Shown: positions 48,441 through 62,234 of the stretch, piece after piece
How the letters are laid out: every line of letters starts with the position of its first letter
Numbering within the stretch: position 1 is the first letter of the stretch
DNA from: Mercurialis annua
Lineage: Eukaryota > Streptophyta > Magnoliopsida > Malpighiales > Euphorbiaceae
Assembly (NCBI RefSeq): GCF_937616625.2
Contig: NC_065570.1
Coordinates: 2,986,001 to 3,050,000, forward strand
Length of the DNA: 64,000 nucleotides
Direction of reading: 5' to 3'
Notes under the pieces: model-generated
What the model was told of the DNA's origin: nothing
Databases searched by the model: none
Seen by the model: only the letters and a program-made list of their open reading frames with translations
Program-made: the position numbers and the translations under genes

Positions 48441-48583
48441 TATTTTAAAATTATTAAAAGTACCTAAACCAGTTTTTTTATTACCTAAACCAATTGAATT
48501 AAACAAATAGATCGGTTGATTCGGTTTAACCAAATTTTTTGTTTTCTGCTGAATCCGGTTGGATCAGATGGAAAGATGAAAAA

Positions 48584-48697
48584 GCCCATTTGTATAAGCC
48601 CATTGAACTAGGCCGGATCAGATGGATGACACAAGCCCACATCTATTTAATCGTGTTTAAATATTAAGGTCACTGTCATTTAAAACTCCTAGGGTTT
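48584..48697 (+). promoter_or_regulatory. RPL10 promoter: three site II motifs and a telo-box
   Basis: AAGCCCA (complement TGGGCTT) occurs at about 48582, 48596 and 48633, and TAGGGTTT (telo-box, complement AAACCCTA) at 48690-48697, 40 bp before the start codon. Site II elements together with a telo-box are the known promoter signature of plant ribosomal protein genes and link expression to cell division. The short pyrimidine-rich leader (TTTCTTCCTCTGTATCTCTG) also fits a translation-regulated mRNA. Confidence 0.7.
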
Positions 48698-48736
48698 CTT
48701 CCTCTGTATCTCTGTTTCACAAAATTCGCCATCACC

Positions 48737-50757
<2,021 letters not shown>

Positions 50758-50966
50758 GGGCATTGATGGTATTGTCTGGCAAGTTTTGTTTGACTTTGCA
50801 GTTTAGGGATAGGATATTTTTTGACGGCATACATTGTTTCTAATTTTAAGCAACCTGTGAGAGGCTCTACATTATAATCAAAAGGTAATAGTTTAAAAAG
50901 AAATTGTGGTTCATATTAGCATTTTCGGGTCAGGCGTGCAATGCAAGAATGCCCTGGAATGACTTA

Positions 50967-51296
50967 CTCCCTCCCTCCCGTAAAGATAGAAAAAGTAGCT
51001 CACAAGAATTAAGAAAGTAGTTAATTATAGGTAATTTGTGATAATTTTTCTAAATTGTCCTTTTAATTTCTTGAAATAAATCATGATAAATTAGTGATTC
51101 ACACAACTCAAAGCCACTATATAAATATTAGCCAATAGAATTTTAGATGCATAAAAAGCAAATATTGAAACTTTAAATCAATTAATGTTAATATAAGGGT
51201 ATTTTAATAATTTTATAGTTAACTAATACTACGTTTTTTTATCTTTGTGGGATAAAAAAAGTAGCTACTTTTTCTATTTTTACGGGACGGAGGAAG
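50967..51296. mobile_element. Stowaway MITE
   Basis: 330 bp. The left end CTCCCTCCCTCCCGTAAA and the right end TTTACGGGACGGAGGAAG are inverted repeats that continue through AGATAGAAAAAGTAGCT. A TA flanks both ends (50965-50966, 51297-51298). It lies about 210 bp past the RPL10 stop codon. Confidence 0.88.
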
Positions 51297-51679
51297 TATT
51301 AAGTTTGATTTTATCTTTTATTTTCTCAATTAGATGTGGTAAAAGTTAAGTCTGTATTGTTATTTCTTTGCCAAATGACAAGGGAAATGAAGCAATTCTT
51401 TTACAAAAATAATCTTTGAAAAATTTATGTTATATTCAAGAAAAAAAGTAAACGATTTTAAATCTAACAATCGTAGTTTATTTTTTTTCTAAATTTTTTA
51501 TAAAAGCTTAAAAAAAATTTGTTAGCTATTTTAAATTTGTCAACATTGGAGAAAGTTTAAAATAAAACAAAATTGAATTGTAATTCCTTTTCCAAAAAAG
51601 ATGCCAAGCAAGGTTTTTCTCATTTTCATAAAGTTGTTATTTGCTTCCTTGGTGTATTTATATCCGAAATTTGGGGTAA
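51297..51679. other. Intergenic DNA, nothing identified
   Basis: AT-rich filler between two MITEs; no ORF or repeat noted. Confidence 0.5.
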
Positions 51680-51688
51680 TAGATATCG

Positions 51689-52067
51689 GGGCTTAATGTC
51701 TTAAAAAACCCTGACTTTTCATCTTTTTTTTAACCATACCATGATGTTGTAAATCTGTCAATTTTACTCTATTTTGCATTTTTTTTTCATTTTAATTGTA
51801 CCCTAAAGCATAAAATTGATCTTTTATTATTTGGCAAAAATTATCTAAATTGACCCTTTTTGTATAAGATTAACTTTTTATATTAAATTTATTTTTTTAA
51901 AAAAAAATTATTGAACTTTTGTCAAATAAAAAAAGATTAATTTTATACTCTATGGTACAATTGATATGAAAAAAAATACAGATTGAGGTAAAATTGACAA
52001 TTTTTCAACGTCAGGGTAGGATTGAAAAGGGGATGAAAGGCCGGGGTTTTTTTTAAGACATTAAGCG
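51689..52067. mobile_element. Mutator-like MITE (9-bp TSD)
   Basis: 379 bp. The ends GGGCTTAATGTCTTAAAAAA and TTTTTTTTAAGACATTAAGCG are inverted repeats. The target duplication TAGATATCG is exact at 51680-51688 and 52068-52076. Internal TTTTACTCTATTTTGCATT and its partner at the other end extend the TIRs. Related to the copies at 39958 and 53994. Confidence 0.82.
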
Positions 52068-52216
52068 TAGATATCGGAGTATTTAAACTATTATTATATT
52101 TAATTTTTGTAGCTGTTTTTTTTTTCTATTTCGGTAACCAAGTATTAAAATTATTTCATTAGATTTTTCTAGGCCAAGATGATGACGTGGTTGTTGATTT
52201 TTACCACTTTATAATT

Positions 52217-53573
52217 GTTTTTTTTAATCACCAAAAGCACAAATTCAATTGCAAAGCCAATGAAACTGGCAAAAATTACAAGCTGATACTCAGCTATATA
52301 GGAAGCACAAGGCAGAAACAGGACAATAGCACAAGCTATCTCCTATGATTACTTCTACCCTCCACATCAAATTTGATCTTCGTAAACACTTTATCACTAC
52401 TAACTATCTTTTGATTGAAGATTAGCTCATTCCTGACACACCAGATTTGGTAAACAGCAGCACAGAAATACAATCTCCTTCTAGCTATTTCAGACTTGCC
52501 TGCAGATTTTATGGTGAAGTAGCTGACTTCTCTTCTCCAGCACAGAAATACAATCTCCTTCTAGCTATTTCAGACTTGCCTGCAGATTTTATGGTGAAGT
52601 AGCTGACTTCTCTTCTCCAGCACAGAGGGTTCCTGTTAAATCCGACTTCATTCAACACCTTAATCCAGATATCTTCTGAAAAAAGAGCAATTAAAAAACA
52701 GGTGGTGGACACTTTCAAGAGCTTGGTTGCACAGACTGCAACTGTCATTAGGAACTACTCTCCACCAAACATGCTTATCCTTAGTGTAAAGTCTGTTACT
52801 TAGAGCAAGCCAAGTGATAAAAGAATGTTGAGAGATATAACTAGCATGGCAGATGAGGGAACACCAGGGGACTTTACTACCAACTGGGATGATATTCTTC
52901 CATACACTTTTAATGGTGAATTTACCATTACACTGAGCTTTCCAGGAAATTTTGTCTTCCATGTTAGGATTGACCTTGTATTTCATTCTGATGTAATCCC
53001 AACCCTGCATAGTATTCTTATCAATTGGATCAGGCAAGATCCAATTATAATTTCTTCAAAGGTCCTTGACACAAATTGATATGTGATGTTAGGGAATCTC
53101 TCAACTAAACTCTTCCCATCCATCCAAGGATCATACCAGAAAGCAAACTTCTCCTCCATTGCCTAGCCTATAGTCAAAGAAAGGCTTTATGTTTTGTCTG
53201 ATCTTTAGCAGATTTCTCCAGCTCCAAAAACTGTCAAGGCTTTGTTATACTCCAAAAGCTGAGCTTTTTAAATTTATTGGCAGAAACCCAATTTGCCCAC
53301 AAAGTAGGCTTCAGATTGACTAAATTCCAGACATGCTTAGACAGGGCAGCAACATTCCAGGCTTTAATGGCAAGATCTCCTGCTGCTTTACTCTCACACA
53401 CTTTTGTCCAACTGACTAAAGCACCCTTCCTAGCACCATCTGAACCTTGCCAAAGAAAACTCTTGCACACTGCCTTTACTCCTTTAGTTACAGAAGCAGG
53501 AAGCATAAAGACTAAGCTCCAGTAGATGTGCATACTCATCAAAACTGCATTTATCATTTGAAGCCTGCCTGCA
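52217..53573 (-). pseudogene. 5'-truncated LINE, 3' end of ORF2 with zf-RVT domain
   Basis: On the minus strand the upper part encodes the tail of a LINE reverse transcriptase (SFLWQGSDGARKGALVSW; GDLAIKAWNVAALSKHVWNL). A frame-shifted YRLGNGGEVCFWYDPW-type stretch follows, then a zf-RVT domain (FTIKSVWK; WLALSNRLYTKDKHVWWR; CSLCNQALESVHHLFFNC). A closing IWCVRNELIFNQ-type region precedes an A-run (T8 at about 52218 on the plus strand) that marks the 3' end. At least two frame breaks and an 80-bp tandem duplication disrupt it. 5' truncation is the normal fate of LINE insertions. No target duplication was identified. Confidence 0.85.
52461..52620. repeat. Exact 80-bp tandem duplication in the LINE
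   Basis: 52461-52540 and 52541-52620 are identical at every base by eye (start CACAGAAATACAATCTCC, end CTTCTCTTCTCCAG), and a third unit begins CACAGA before diverging. Zero divergence implies a very recent event or an assembly error. Confidence 0.96.
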
Positions 53574-53993
53574 ATTTAATAAGAAGATTTTTCAGTCAAA
53601 TTATGCTAAAATAAAATAAAATTCGATTGACTATTAAAGTTTGCTATTAAAAATTAAAGTTCAGTCACCAAATTGATATATTTTAATAATTTAGCTACTT
53701 TTAGTGTCTACCTGCAGAATATCATACGCAAAAGGTAAAAAGGTAATGATAAAGAGAAAACTTAGGATTATTAGGATTTATCTTTGAGAGCATAGAAAAA
53801 TAAGAGTTTTAAATTATTTTAAGTAATTATGTGGCTTTTGAATCAAATTGTAAAAAAAATAATTATACATTTTTTCACATGTTTAATTCATAATGAATAT
53901 GATTTAGAAAAGTTGGCCAGTATTGTCAATAAAAAATATTTAGTAGTATAAATAGAAACTGGCTGGTGCAACGATTTATTATAAATTTAATTA

Positions 53994-54630
53994 GGCTTAA
54001 TTCCTTAAAAAACCTCCACCTTGTATTTTTTTTTCGTTTATACCCTGACATTGTAAAAACACCATTTGTACCCAATTTTGAGTTTTTATGTTTCATCTCT
54101 ACCCAAAAGTATTAAATTGTACTCTTTTCATTTGAAAAAGAGTTTAAAACAATCCTTCATTTTTAACTTATATATTAATTAGATATTAATATTATTAATA
54201 GTACAAAAATACCATTTCTTCAAAAAAATTAAAAATAATAGTAATTTTTTTTAATTTTTTAATAAAATATTTTCGATTTTTTTTTAATTTTTTTTATTAT
54301 TTTTTTTAAATTATTTTAAAAAAATATTTCCAACAAAAAATTAAAAATAATAATAATTTTTTAATTTTTTCATTATTTTATAAAATTAAAAAAATTAATT
54401 AATTATTTGGATGTATTTGATTATTTTTTAAGTTTAAGGGTTTATTTGTATATTTAAAAATAGAAAAAAATATGTTTTAAACTCTTTTGCAAATGAAAAA
54501 AGTACAATTTAATACTTTTGGGTAGGGATGAAACATAAAAACCCAAAATTGGGTACAAATAATGTTTTTATAAGGTCAGGGTATAAACGAAAAAAAAGTG
54601 TAAGGTGAGGGTTTTTTAAGAAATTAAGCC
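53994..54630. mobile_element. Mutator-like MITE (9-bp TSD)
   Basis: 637 bp. The ends GGCTTAATTCCTTAAAAAAC and its partner TTTTTTAAGAAATTAAGCC are inverted repeats that run inward for about 150 bp (CATTTGTACCCAATTTTG, TACCCAAAAGTATTAAATTG). The target duplication ATTTAATTA is exact at 53985-53993 and 54631-54639. The centre is very A/T-rich with no ORF. Confidence 0.87.
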
Positions 54631-54639
54631 ATTTAATTA

Positions 54640-55001
54640 TGTAGGCAATGTTACATTATATACTTTTTTTTTTCAAAAGCTAAAATATACATTGTTTTAG
54701 AAACTAACATTACAATGTCATATGTTAAAAATTAATGTTCTACACTTAACATACAAGTTGATGTAAAATTTGCACTATGTTGAAATAATTTCCCCACTCG
54801 AAGCCAAAAGAAACTAATGTTACGGGAAGTGATCTTTAATACTTTTCACTACATATGTCTACACACATGATAACAACTATTCATTGATGACTTTGTAGAT
54901 GTTAATCTTAAATTATTTTAGATGTAACATATGATTCTCATGAATATTATCGATATTATGTATCCCTAACTTTGTTAACTCACTATATGTGTTATATGTG
55001 C
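54640..55001. other. Intergenic DNA, nothing identified
   Basis: AT-rich stretch between two MITEs with no ORF or repeat of note. Confidence 0.5.
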
Positions 55002-55004
55002 TAA

Positions 55005-55378
55005 GGCCTCACTTTTTTCAAAAGTTTCTAATTACCGGAAAGTTAGTGTAGAGGAAATTAATTTTTTTATTGTATCGTTCACTTAATAACTTCTCGAAAA
55101 GTTACATTCTATTTTTAATTAATTTAAATTTATAGACAATATTATCCTCAATAACTAAATTGGTATATTAAATATAGGGAGATAATAGTATTTTAATTAA
55201 TTTAATTACAAAAGTAGAACTTATTTATATTTTGATAGAGAAGTCATTTTTCTAGTTGAAGGGAAGTTAACCCTTTAACTTTTCAGGAAGTTGGCTGGCA
55301 AAAATGAACCAAATAAAAAAATATTATTCTTCGAAAAGTAAGACTTTTTTAGTGAATTTATCCCAACCAAATGAGGGC
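55005..55378. mobile_element. Tourist-like (PIF/Harbinger) MITE, probable
   Basis: 374 bp. The left end GGCCTCACTTTT and the complement of the right end GCCCTCATTTGGTTGGG match imperfectly, and the latter resembles Tourist termini. The 3-bp TAA flanks both sides (55002-55004, 55379-55381), the usual PIF/Harbinger duplication. A 3-bp match could be chance. Confidence 0.55.
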
Positions 55379-55414
55379 TAAATTTTGAATATAGTTTTAG
55401 ATAGGGTAATGTAT

Positions 55415-55725
55415 CACATATGATTATTATTGTTAAGTGAATAAATTCATATAAATATTTACTTTTAGTTCACTCTAATATCCTAATTAAGTTGAAAGTT
55501 GTAAATTAAAATATCTAGGGTGATTAAAATTTATCACTAAAGTTCATCAATCATTTATAGGTAAATAATCATGAATATAATACGATGTATCATGAAAATT
55601 ATGCTTTAAATATATATAATGAGAAAACTATGAAGATGTTGAAATATATTGTCATTTAAGAATTAAAATAAAATTATTTTTTCTAGTGATACATGTTAAA
55701 AGTTGCCAACACAAAATTCTTACTA
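55415..55725. repeat. Dispersed repeat, copy 2 (partner at 47520)
   Basis: Direct, diverged copy of 47520-47850 ending in AAGTTGCCAACACAAAA. No ORF or terminal inverted repeat. Confidence 0.68.
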
Positions 55726-56179
55726 ACCTTTTTATAAAAGACAGACCATTTTTTTATATAAATTCAGATTAATAGGCCATTTTTTTTATCATTATGGAGT
55801 ATCTCTCTATATAATAGTACTCGTCATCCCTGACTCCGCACCTACAGTATATGAAACTAACTTATCCAGAAATATCGGCATCTTCTCATAAATGAACAAC
55901 TAATCATTATTATTTTTGTCCGAATAAATAAATTCATTGATTGGTAGGAAAACGACTACTAGAGTCTCAGCTCTAGCCATAAAACGTGCGCTAGAGGATT
56001 ACAACTAATAATCTACAAAGAATTGTTTCACATGAAAAATTAGATTTGTCATGAAACTCAACATATCTTTTAAGCATTGGAATCCAAACAAAGGTTAAAG
56101 TTAGAAGATAACGTGATTTAGTTAAGCAAATTAAATCATGGACAATTCTAGCGACGGCGCCAGGCGGCGGCGAGAGCCG
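55726..56179. other. Intergenic DNA with a possible LINE 3' fragment
   Basis: On the minus strand 55910-56060 reads like the 3' untranslated end of a LINE: GTAATCCTCTAGCGCAC, then TCGTTTTCCTACC, then TGAATTTATTTATTCGG and an A-rich tail. No coding part remains. At 56150-56179 a GC-rich GGCGGCGGCGAGAGCC stretch is the target site of the LTR element that follows. Confidence 0.4.
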
Positions 56180-56184
56180 GCAGC

Positions 56185-59088
56185 TAATATGAGTATTTTA
56201 CTCCTATTTAAAGAGTCGTTTTCCGCTTGTTTTCATATGTTTCATCATGTTTTTATGGTATTCTAAATGCCTTATTGCATGTGTTAGTATATCAGGTACT
56301 TGGGAGCATTGCGAAAGCATTGTGGTGCAAAAGATGCCAAAGTTGACGAAAGCGAGTCAAAGAGCAAAGCCGGAAAGCGAAACGAGCGAGAATCGGAAGC
56401 CAGAAGGAGCATCTCGAATCGAGACACCCTCCTCAACTTAGTGTCTCGATTCGAGACACAAAATGTTACCTTCACAGAACTTCCATCTCGAATCAAGACA
56501 CTCTCCCCAAGCTTCAGTGTCTCGATTCGAGACAAGGCATCAAAGGGGAATCTCGCTTTTCACTTGTCACATGGCTTGATTCACATTTCCATTTTGGGCC
56601 AACACTCTTATAGTTGATGTTTTTATTTCCTCTTTTATCTATTACTATAAATACAACATTATCTCATTTTTAGGTTTATGCAACTTTATTCAATTTTATT
56701 CTTTTTTATTGTTGCCTCTCTTGAGATTCAACATTATCTCATTTTTAGGTTTAGAATCCTTTTTTGAATTTGGCGCTCCATAACTTCCACCATTCTTGGG
56801 GAAGTTGAAGCTTTTAAGTTCTGTTTGAATAAGATCTTCATTTATTTAATGCAAGCTTTTATTACTCTTGAATCTTCATTATCTTATGATTGATTGTTCT
56901 TCATTGCTATTTAAGGTAACTCATCTAATCTTTATTGTGTTTGCTAATTATTGCTTAGTTGTTGATGTTTCCTTAGTTATGAGTGGCTAAACTCCTAGTC
57001 TAGGGGTTGTTATGATTGCTTATTATGATTGCTAGATGATTGGTTAGGATTGTATCGGTTAGGTTTTTGTTGTGTTTATCAATCTCAATGTTTAGATTAA
57101 GTTGGCCTCTTAATTCATGATTAGTATTTGATTAGTGAGGGCGAGAGTTTAACTAATCAAATAGATATAGGTACGCATAAGTTATAGACCTAGATGCACG
57201 AGAGTGATAGGGATTTAGCGGTTGTTTGAGTTTGTGGATTAATCGAATTGATTGGTGTAGACGACATCCACTTGTGCGAGAGTGAGTTGGATTTCGACTT
57301 ATCAATCAATTGGCGGTTCTTCGATTTCCGGCTCGAGAGAGCGAATTTAGATACTTTAGTATGGCTTGACCCGAACCAATACCTGTATACCCAACCTATC
57401 TATCTAGGAATTGCCTTAGCATGATTAGCAACCCGTATGCGCTTTTTATCTATTGTTTAAATCCGTTTTAATTAATCATTGCATAAGTTAGTTTTCAATT
57501 CTAGTTTAATTGTTGTTTAATTTAGTCCTTTTAGCTCTTTTGTTAACCCAACAATTGCTTCCTAACGCTAGATGAATTAAGAGTTAAAAGAAAATTCATT
57601 CTCGCTCAACCACTATCTTCGTAAGATCGACTCCGTACTTACGGATTACTACGAGTTATTTTCATTATGTTTCATCATGTTTTTATGGTATTCTGAATGC
57701 CTTATTGCATGTGTTAGTATTTTAGGTACTTGGGAGCATTGTAGAAGCATTGTGGTGCAAAAGATGGTAAAATTGACGAAAGCGAGACAAGGAGCAAAGC
57801 CGGGAAGCGAAACGAGCGAGAATCAAAGGCCAAAAGGAGTGTCTCGAATTGAGACACCCTCCTCAACTTAGTATCTTGATTCTAGACACAAATGCTACCT
57901 TCACAGAACTTCCATCTCAAATCGAGACACTCTCCCAAGTTTGAGTGTCTCGATTCGAGACAAGGCATATCAAAAGGAAATCTCAACTTTTCACATGTCA
58001 CATGGCTTGATTCCACATTTCCATTTTGGTCCCAACAGTCTTATAGTTGATGTTTTTATTTCTTCTTTTGTCTAGTACTATAACTACAACATTATCTCAT
58101 TTTTAAGTTTATGCAACTTTATTCAACTTTATTCCTTTTTGTTGTTGCATCTCTTAGAATAGCTTAGAATCCTTTTTGAATTTGGTGCTCCATAATTTCC
58201 ACCATTGTTGGGGAAGTTGGAGCTTTTAAGTTTTGTTTGAACAAGATCTTCATTTATTTAATACAAGCTTTTATTACTCTTAAATCTTCATTATCTTATG
58301 ATCGATTGTTCTTCATTGCTACTTAAGATAACTCATCTAATCTTTATTATGTTTGCTAATTATTGCTTAGTTGTTGATGTTTCCTTAGTTATATGTGGCT
58401 AAACACCTAGTCTAGAGGTTGTTATGATTGCTTATTATGATTACTAGATGATTGGTTAGGATTGTATGGATTAGGGTTTTTTTTGTGTTTATTAATCTTA
58501 ATGGTTAGATTAAGTTGGCCTCTTAATCCATGATTAGTGTTTGATTAGTGAGGGCGAGAGTTAAACTAATCAAATAGACCTAGGTAAGCATAAGCTATAG
58601 ACCTAGATGCACGAGAGTGATTTAGGGATTTAGCGGTCGTTTGATTTTGTGGATTAATCAGATTGATTGTTGTAGACGACATCCAATTGTGCAAGAGTGA
58701 GTTGGATTTCGACTTATCAATCAATTGGCGGTTCTTCGATTTCCGGCTCGAGAGAGCGAATTTGGATACTTTAGTATGCCTTGGCCCGAACCAATACTCG
58801 TATACCCGACCTATCTATCTAGGAATTTCCTTAGCATGATTAGCAACCCATAGGCGCTTTTTATCTATTGTTTAAATTCGTTTTAATTAATCATTGCATA
58901 AGTTAGTTTTCAATTCTAGTTCAATTGTTGTTTAATTTAGTCCTTTTAGCTCTTTTGATAACCCATCAATTGCTTTCCTAATGCAAGACGAATTAAGAGT
59001 TAAAAAAAATTCATTCTCGCTCAACCACTATCTTCATGGGAACGACTCTGTACTTACGAATTAATACGAGTTGACATTTTTGTCAACA
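56185..59088. mobile_element. Two LTRs in tandem, no internal region (probable Ty3/gypsy remnant)
   Basis: Two direct copies with a period of about 1430 bp (56230-57658 and 57660-59088). The outer left end is TAATATGAGTATTTTACTCC (a TG start may have mutated to TA) and the outer right end is TTTTGTCAACA. The flanks GCAGC (56180-56184) and GCAGC (59089-59093) form an exact 5-bp target duplication around the whole block. At the junction the end of copy 1 and about the first 45 bases of copy 2 are missing. Copies are about 90% alike over the first 200 bases by eye. Each has a cluster of GTCTCGATTCGAGAC palindromes and CGAGAG motifs. ORFs of 64-105 codons here are chance. Confidence 0.72.
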
Positions 59089-59093
59089 GCAGC

Positions 59094-61099
59094 CGCCCTC
59101 TAGCCGGAAAAATATTCAAAATTGCACCTTATACCATAGTTGTCGATAACGATACCATGGCTTTGCCTCCTCTTTTTTCTTCTTTTTTGTTAGCGTTGAT
59201 TTAAATTTAACAGTGAGAAATTTAATTTTACAATAGTTTTATTTTGGGTTTTGTTTTTTAAGTTTGTGTGGGCTTTATTTATATTTTTATGAGTTTTGTT
59301 TTAGAGGAAATTAGACCCAACACCGTGAAAAGCCTAAATATTCTCAACAACACCGCCCGACTCCCTTTCTTGCAAAAATATGACACGAAGTTTATAGTTT
59401 CCATATTTCTTTTTCCTTCTTTTTTATGATTAATCCTTTCATTAATTTTAGGGCTTGTGATTGTACTTGGATTTGTCATATTGTTGTTGCTTCCGGTGGT
59501 TGATTACCCCTTCCAGTTCTCCTTTCTCTATTTTGAAAGGAAACAGATGCATTGGCGGTGGGTTAGTCGTTGACGAAGTTTCAGATAAGAAATGGGTACG
59601 ATTTCGGTCGATCCAGAGGTTTTTATAGAGCTCTGATATAAGATAGGTGTTGCCATGGTTGGCCTCGTTGATGTCTTCCGACAGGTCGACGACTCAGGCA
59701 AGTCATTTTCTCTGTGTTTATCATATAAAAAGAAAAAAGTTAGCTTAAACATGATGTTACCGTTAGTAGGATTAAATTGAGGATAAATTAATATTTTAAG
59801 GTAATAGAGTGAGATTATTTCAAGGGATTGCTTTTTAATTGAGTTGATGATGATGATGAGTAGGAATTTATCATTTTAATATCACCTAATTTCTGATTTA
59901 TAGTGGCGAAAGGATTAAATTCATTGAACATAAATCTGAATAAATTTGCATATGAAATCCTGGTGGCAGGTGCATGAGTATTGTGATTGCAGGAAGTGAC
60001 TTTGTTAGAATGCAACGTGAACATCAGCAGAGGCAAGCTTTCTCTAATGGCCAATGTTGAGGCTTTTGCATAATGAGATGTATAGCCATTTGGCAGTAGT
60101 ATCTAGAATAAAATCTGTTATGCATTTTTTTGTCAAATTTGATGTGGAATTGTGTTATACTTGGTAACTATGAAGCAAAAATCAAGTATACTTAGTAACT
60201 ATAAAGCATCTGTATATGTGGAAATTGTCGTTTTTATATGATTAGGCATTATGATTGTGTGAATCTTGTGATGCTTAAACTGGTTATTGAATCATCAATT
60301 ATTCCATAAGTTTTGGGGGAACTTAGTTTAATATCAGTAACTAGTTTTCATGTGCTATCTTGCTTCCATTTTTATTTTTTGTATCTTTTTAAATTAATAA
60401 TGAGTGTGTCGATTTGTGCTCGTCTTTCTTCAAAATCTTACTTATAGGTGCAACTTGATTTTTTAAATAATTTCAAATGCAGTCATGGAAAAGAATCTCT
60501 TTATTTTAATTATATCTATTATTTTTTACTAAATAGTTTCTAACAGTTCACTAGGGTTATTAATTTTATATTTTTTTTAAAAAAATTCAGCAAAATTTAA
60601 AGATAGCTTTTGATTATAAAGTTTCGGATACCAAACCAATATCATTTGTCAAGGCCAAAAAACAGTTGAAACTTGTGAAGGTATTGAATCCACTTGATGA
60701 TAAACTTGGTGAAAGTATTATTTCTGATGATCAATAGCGGGAGTGTATTGCATCTTTTTTATATCATTATGGGAACATGAAGATGACTGAAAATGTTGAG
60801 AGTGATGAAGAGGTTGAAATTAAGAAGACGATTGCGGAAGCGGGAAAGGTAAAAATGAAGAAAAAACTTTAAAACTTGCGATTGTCTACTATATGGATTT
60901 TCAGTTTTAGTTGATTGTTTGGATTATTTTATTGTATATGATTGTTTTCTAAACCTATGAATATTGATTGTTATTTTTGTTTAGTTTTATAAATTTCGTA
61001 TCTATTTAGTACATTATTAGTTAACTATTAGTAAACTATATTTTAGTATATGTTTTACTTTATTACAAATTCTAGGGAAATATTTGGTAATCTAATAGT
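59094..61099. other. Intergenic DNA with exon-like scraps
   Basis: Three plus-strand stretches look partly coding. At 59592 an ATG opens MGTISVDPEVFIEL followed by a stop. At about 59992-60076, after a TTGCAG-type acceptor, the frame EVTLLECNVNISRGKLSLMA runs to a stop. At 60600-60850 a Lys-rich frame (FVKAKKQLKLVKVLNPLDDK) has one internal TAG at about 60736, then a GTAAAA-type donor. They could be remains of a gene, but I recognise no family and cannot join them. Confidence 0.35.
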
Positions 61100-61102
61100 A
61101 AA

Positions 61103-62231
61103 CACTACTAAAATACCTGCTTTTAGCAACGGAAAGCAGAAAATCCGTCGGAAAAACGTTTTCCAACGGATTGATCCGTCGGCAAAAACCTCATCGCTAA
61201 TTTTTTGGCGACGGACTAAAAATTAGGCGACGGAATTTCAAGAAATTGCCTACGAATTTTAGCAACAGATTCAATTACAGACGGATTTTAGCGACGGATT
61301 TGAATCTGTCGCTAATTTAAAAAAATAAAAAAAATCGTAAAAATAAGTTATTATTTAATCGGTCACCCACCCGTCGCCCTCTGCCACCCACCCGTCGCCC
61401 TCTGCCACCCACCCGTCGCCCTCCGCCACCCACCCGTCGCCCGTCACCTTCTCTAACTCACTCGTGATTTTTACAAACTTTCCAATAGATCACCCATCCT
61501 TCCCATTGCTCCCACTCAATGCTCTTTAACTTTGAAGTTCTCCCACGCGTAGCTCCACCTGTATCAACTCAAATTCTTGTTGTATATCTATGTATAATAT
61601 ATTTAAATGTAACTAAAAATAATAAATAATTGTTTCCACATTTTAAGATAATTATTGTTTATAATTAATAGTTATTTTAATTAATTATTTTATAAATAAA
61701 TAAATAATAATTATTTAAATATAATTCATAAATAATTATGTTATATTCAAATAATATTATATTTAAATAATATTATATCTAAATAATATTATATTTAATT
61801 AAAAAAATAATAATTATTTGTTCTTAATAATTATAAATTTTTATAAAAAATTTATTTAATTTTTTTCAACGAACTTTTAGCGACGAATTTTTAATCTGTC
61901 GCTAAATCCGTCGCCAATGATGGATTTTAGCGACGGATTAAACATCCATCGCTAAAAGTTGCCATTTAGCGACAAATTTAAATCTGTCGCTAAAGACAGA
62001 CTTTGGCGACGGATTTAAAATCCGTCGCTAAATTCGTCAAAATAATTGGCGGGAGCACTCCCGCCAATTTTAGCGAAGGATTTTCCTTTACTAATGTTGT
62101 TCCCGCCAATTTAATGACGATTTAGCGACGGATTTTAAATCCGTCGCTAAACCCGTCGGTAAAAAGTGATTTAGCGACGAAAATTGAATCGTCGCTAATT
62201 TCCGTCGCTATATCAACGATTTTTAGTAGTG
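61103..62231. mobile_element. Non-autonomous CACTA (En/Spm) element
   Basis: 1129 bp. It starts CACTACTAAAA and ends TTTTAGTAGTG, the CACTA terminal inverted repeat, with the 3-bp target duplication AAA at 61100-61102 and 62232-62234. Subterminal regions hold many TTAGCGACGGATT motifs in both orientations, the usual transposase-binding repeats of this superfamily. No transposase is present. A 21-bp minisatellite lies inside. Confidence 0.93.
61366..61443. repeat. 21-bp minisatellite inside the CACTA element
   Basis: About four tandem copies of a CCACCCACCCGTCGCCCTCTG unit, with minor changes in the last two. It is very C-rich on the plus strand in an AT-rich element. Confidence 0.9.
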
Positions 62232-62234
62232 AAA

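Noticed and set aside
61366..61443. Short direct repeats that could suggest a CRISPR array
   Set aside because: The 21-bp units are contiguous with no spacers, lie inside a CACTA transposon, and the genome is a plant.
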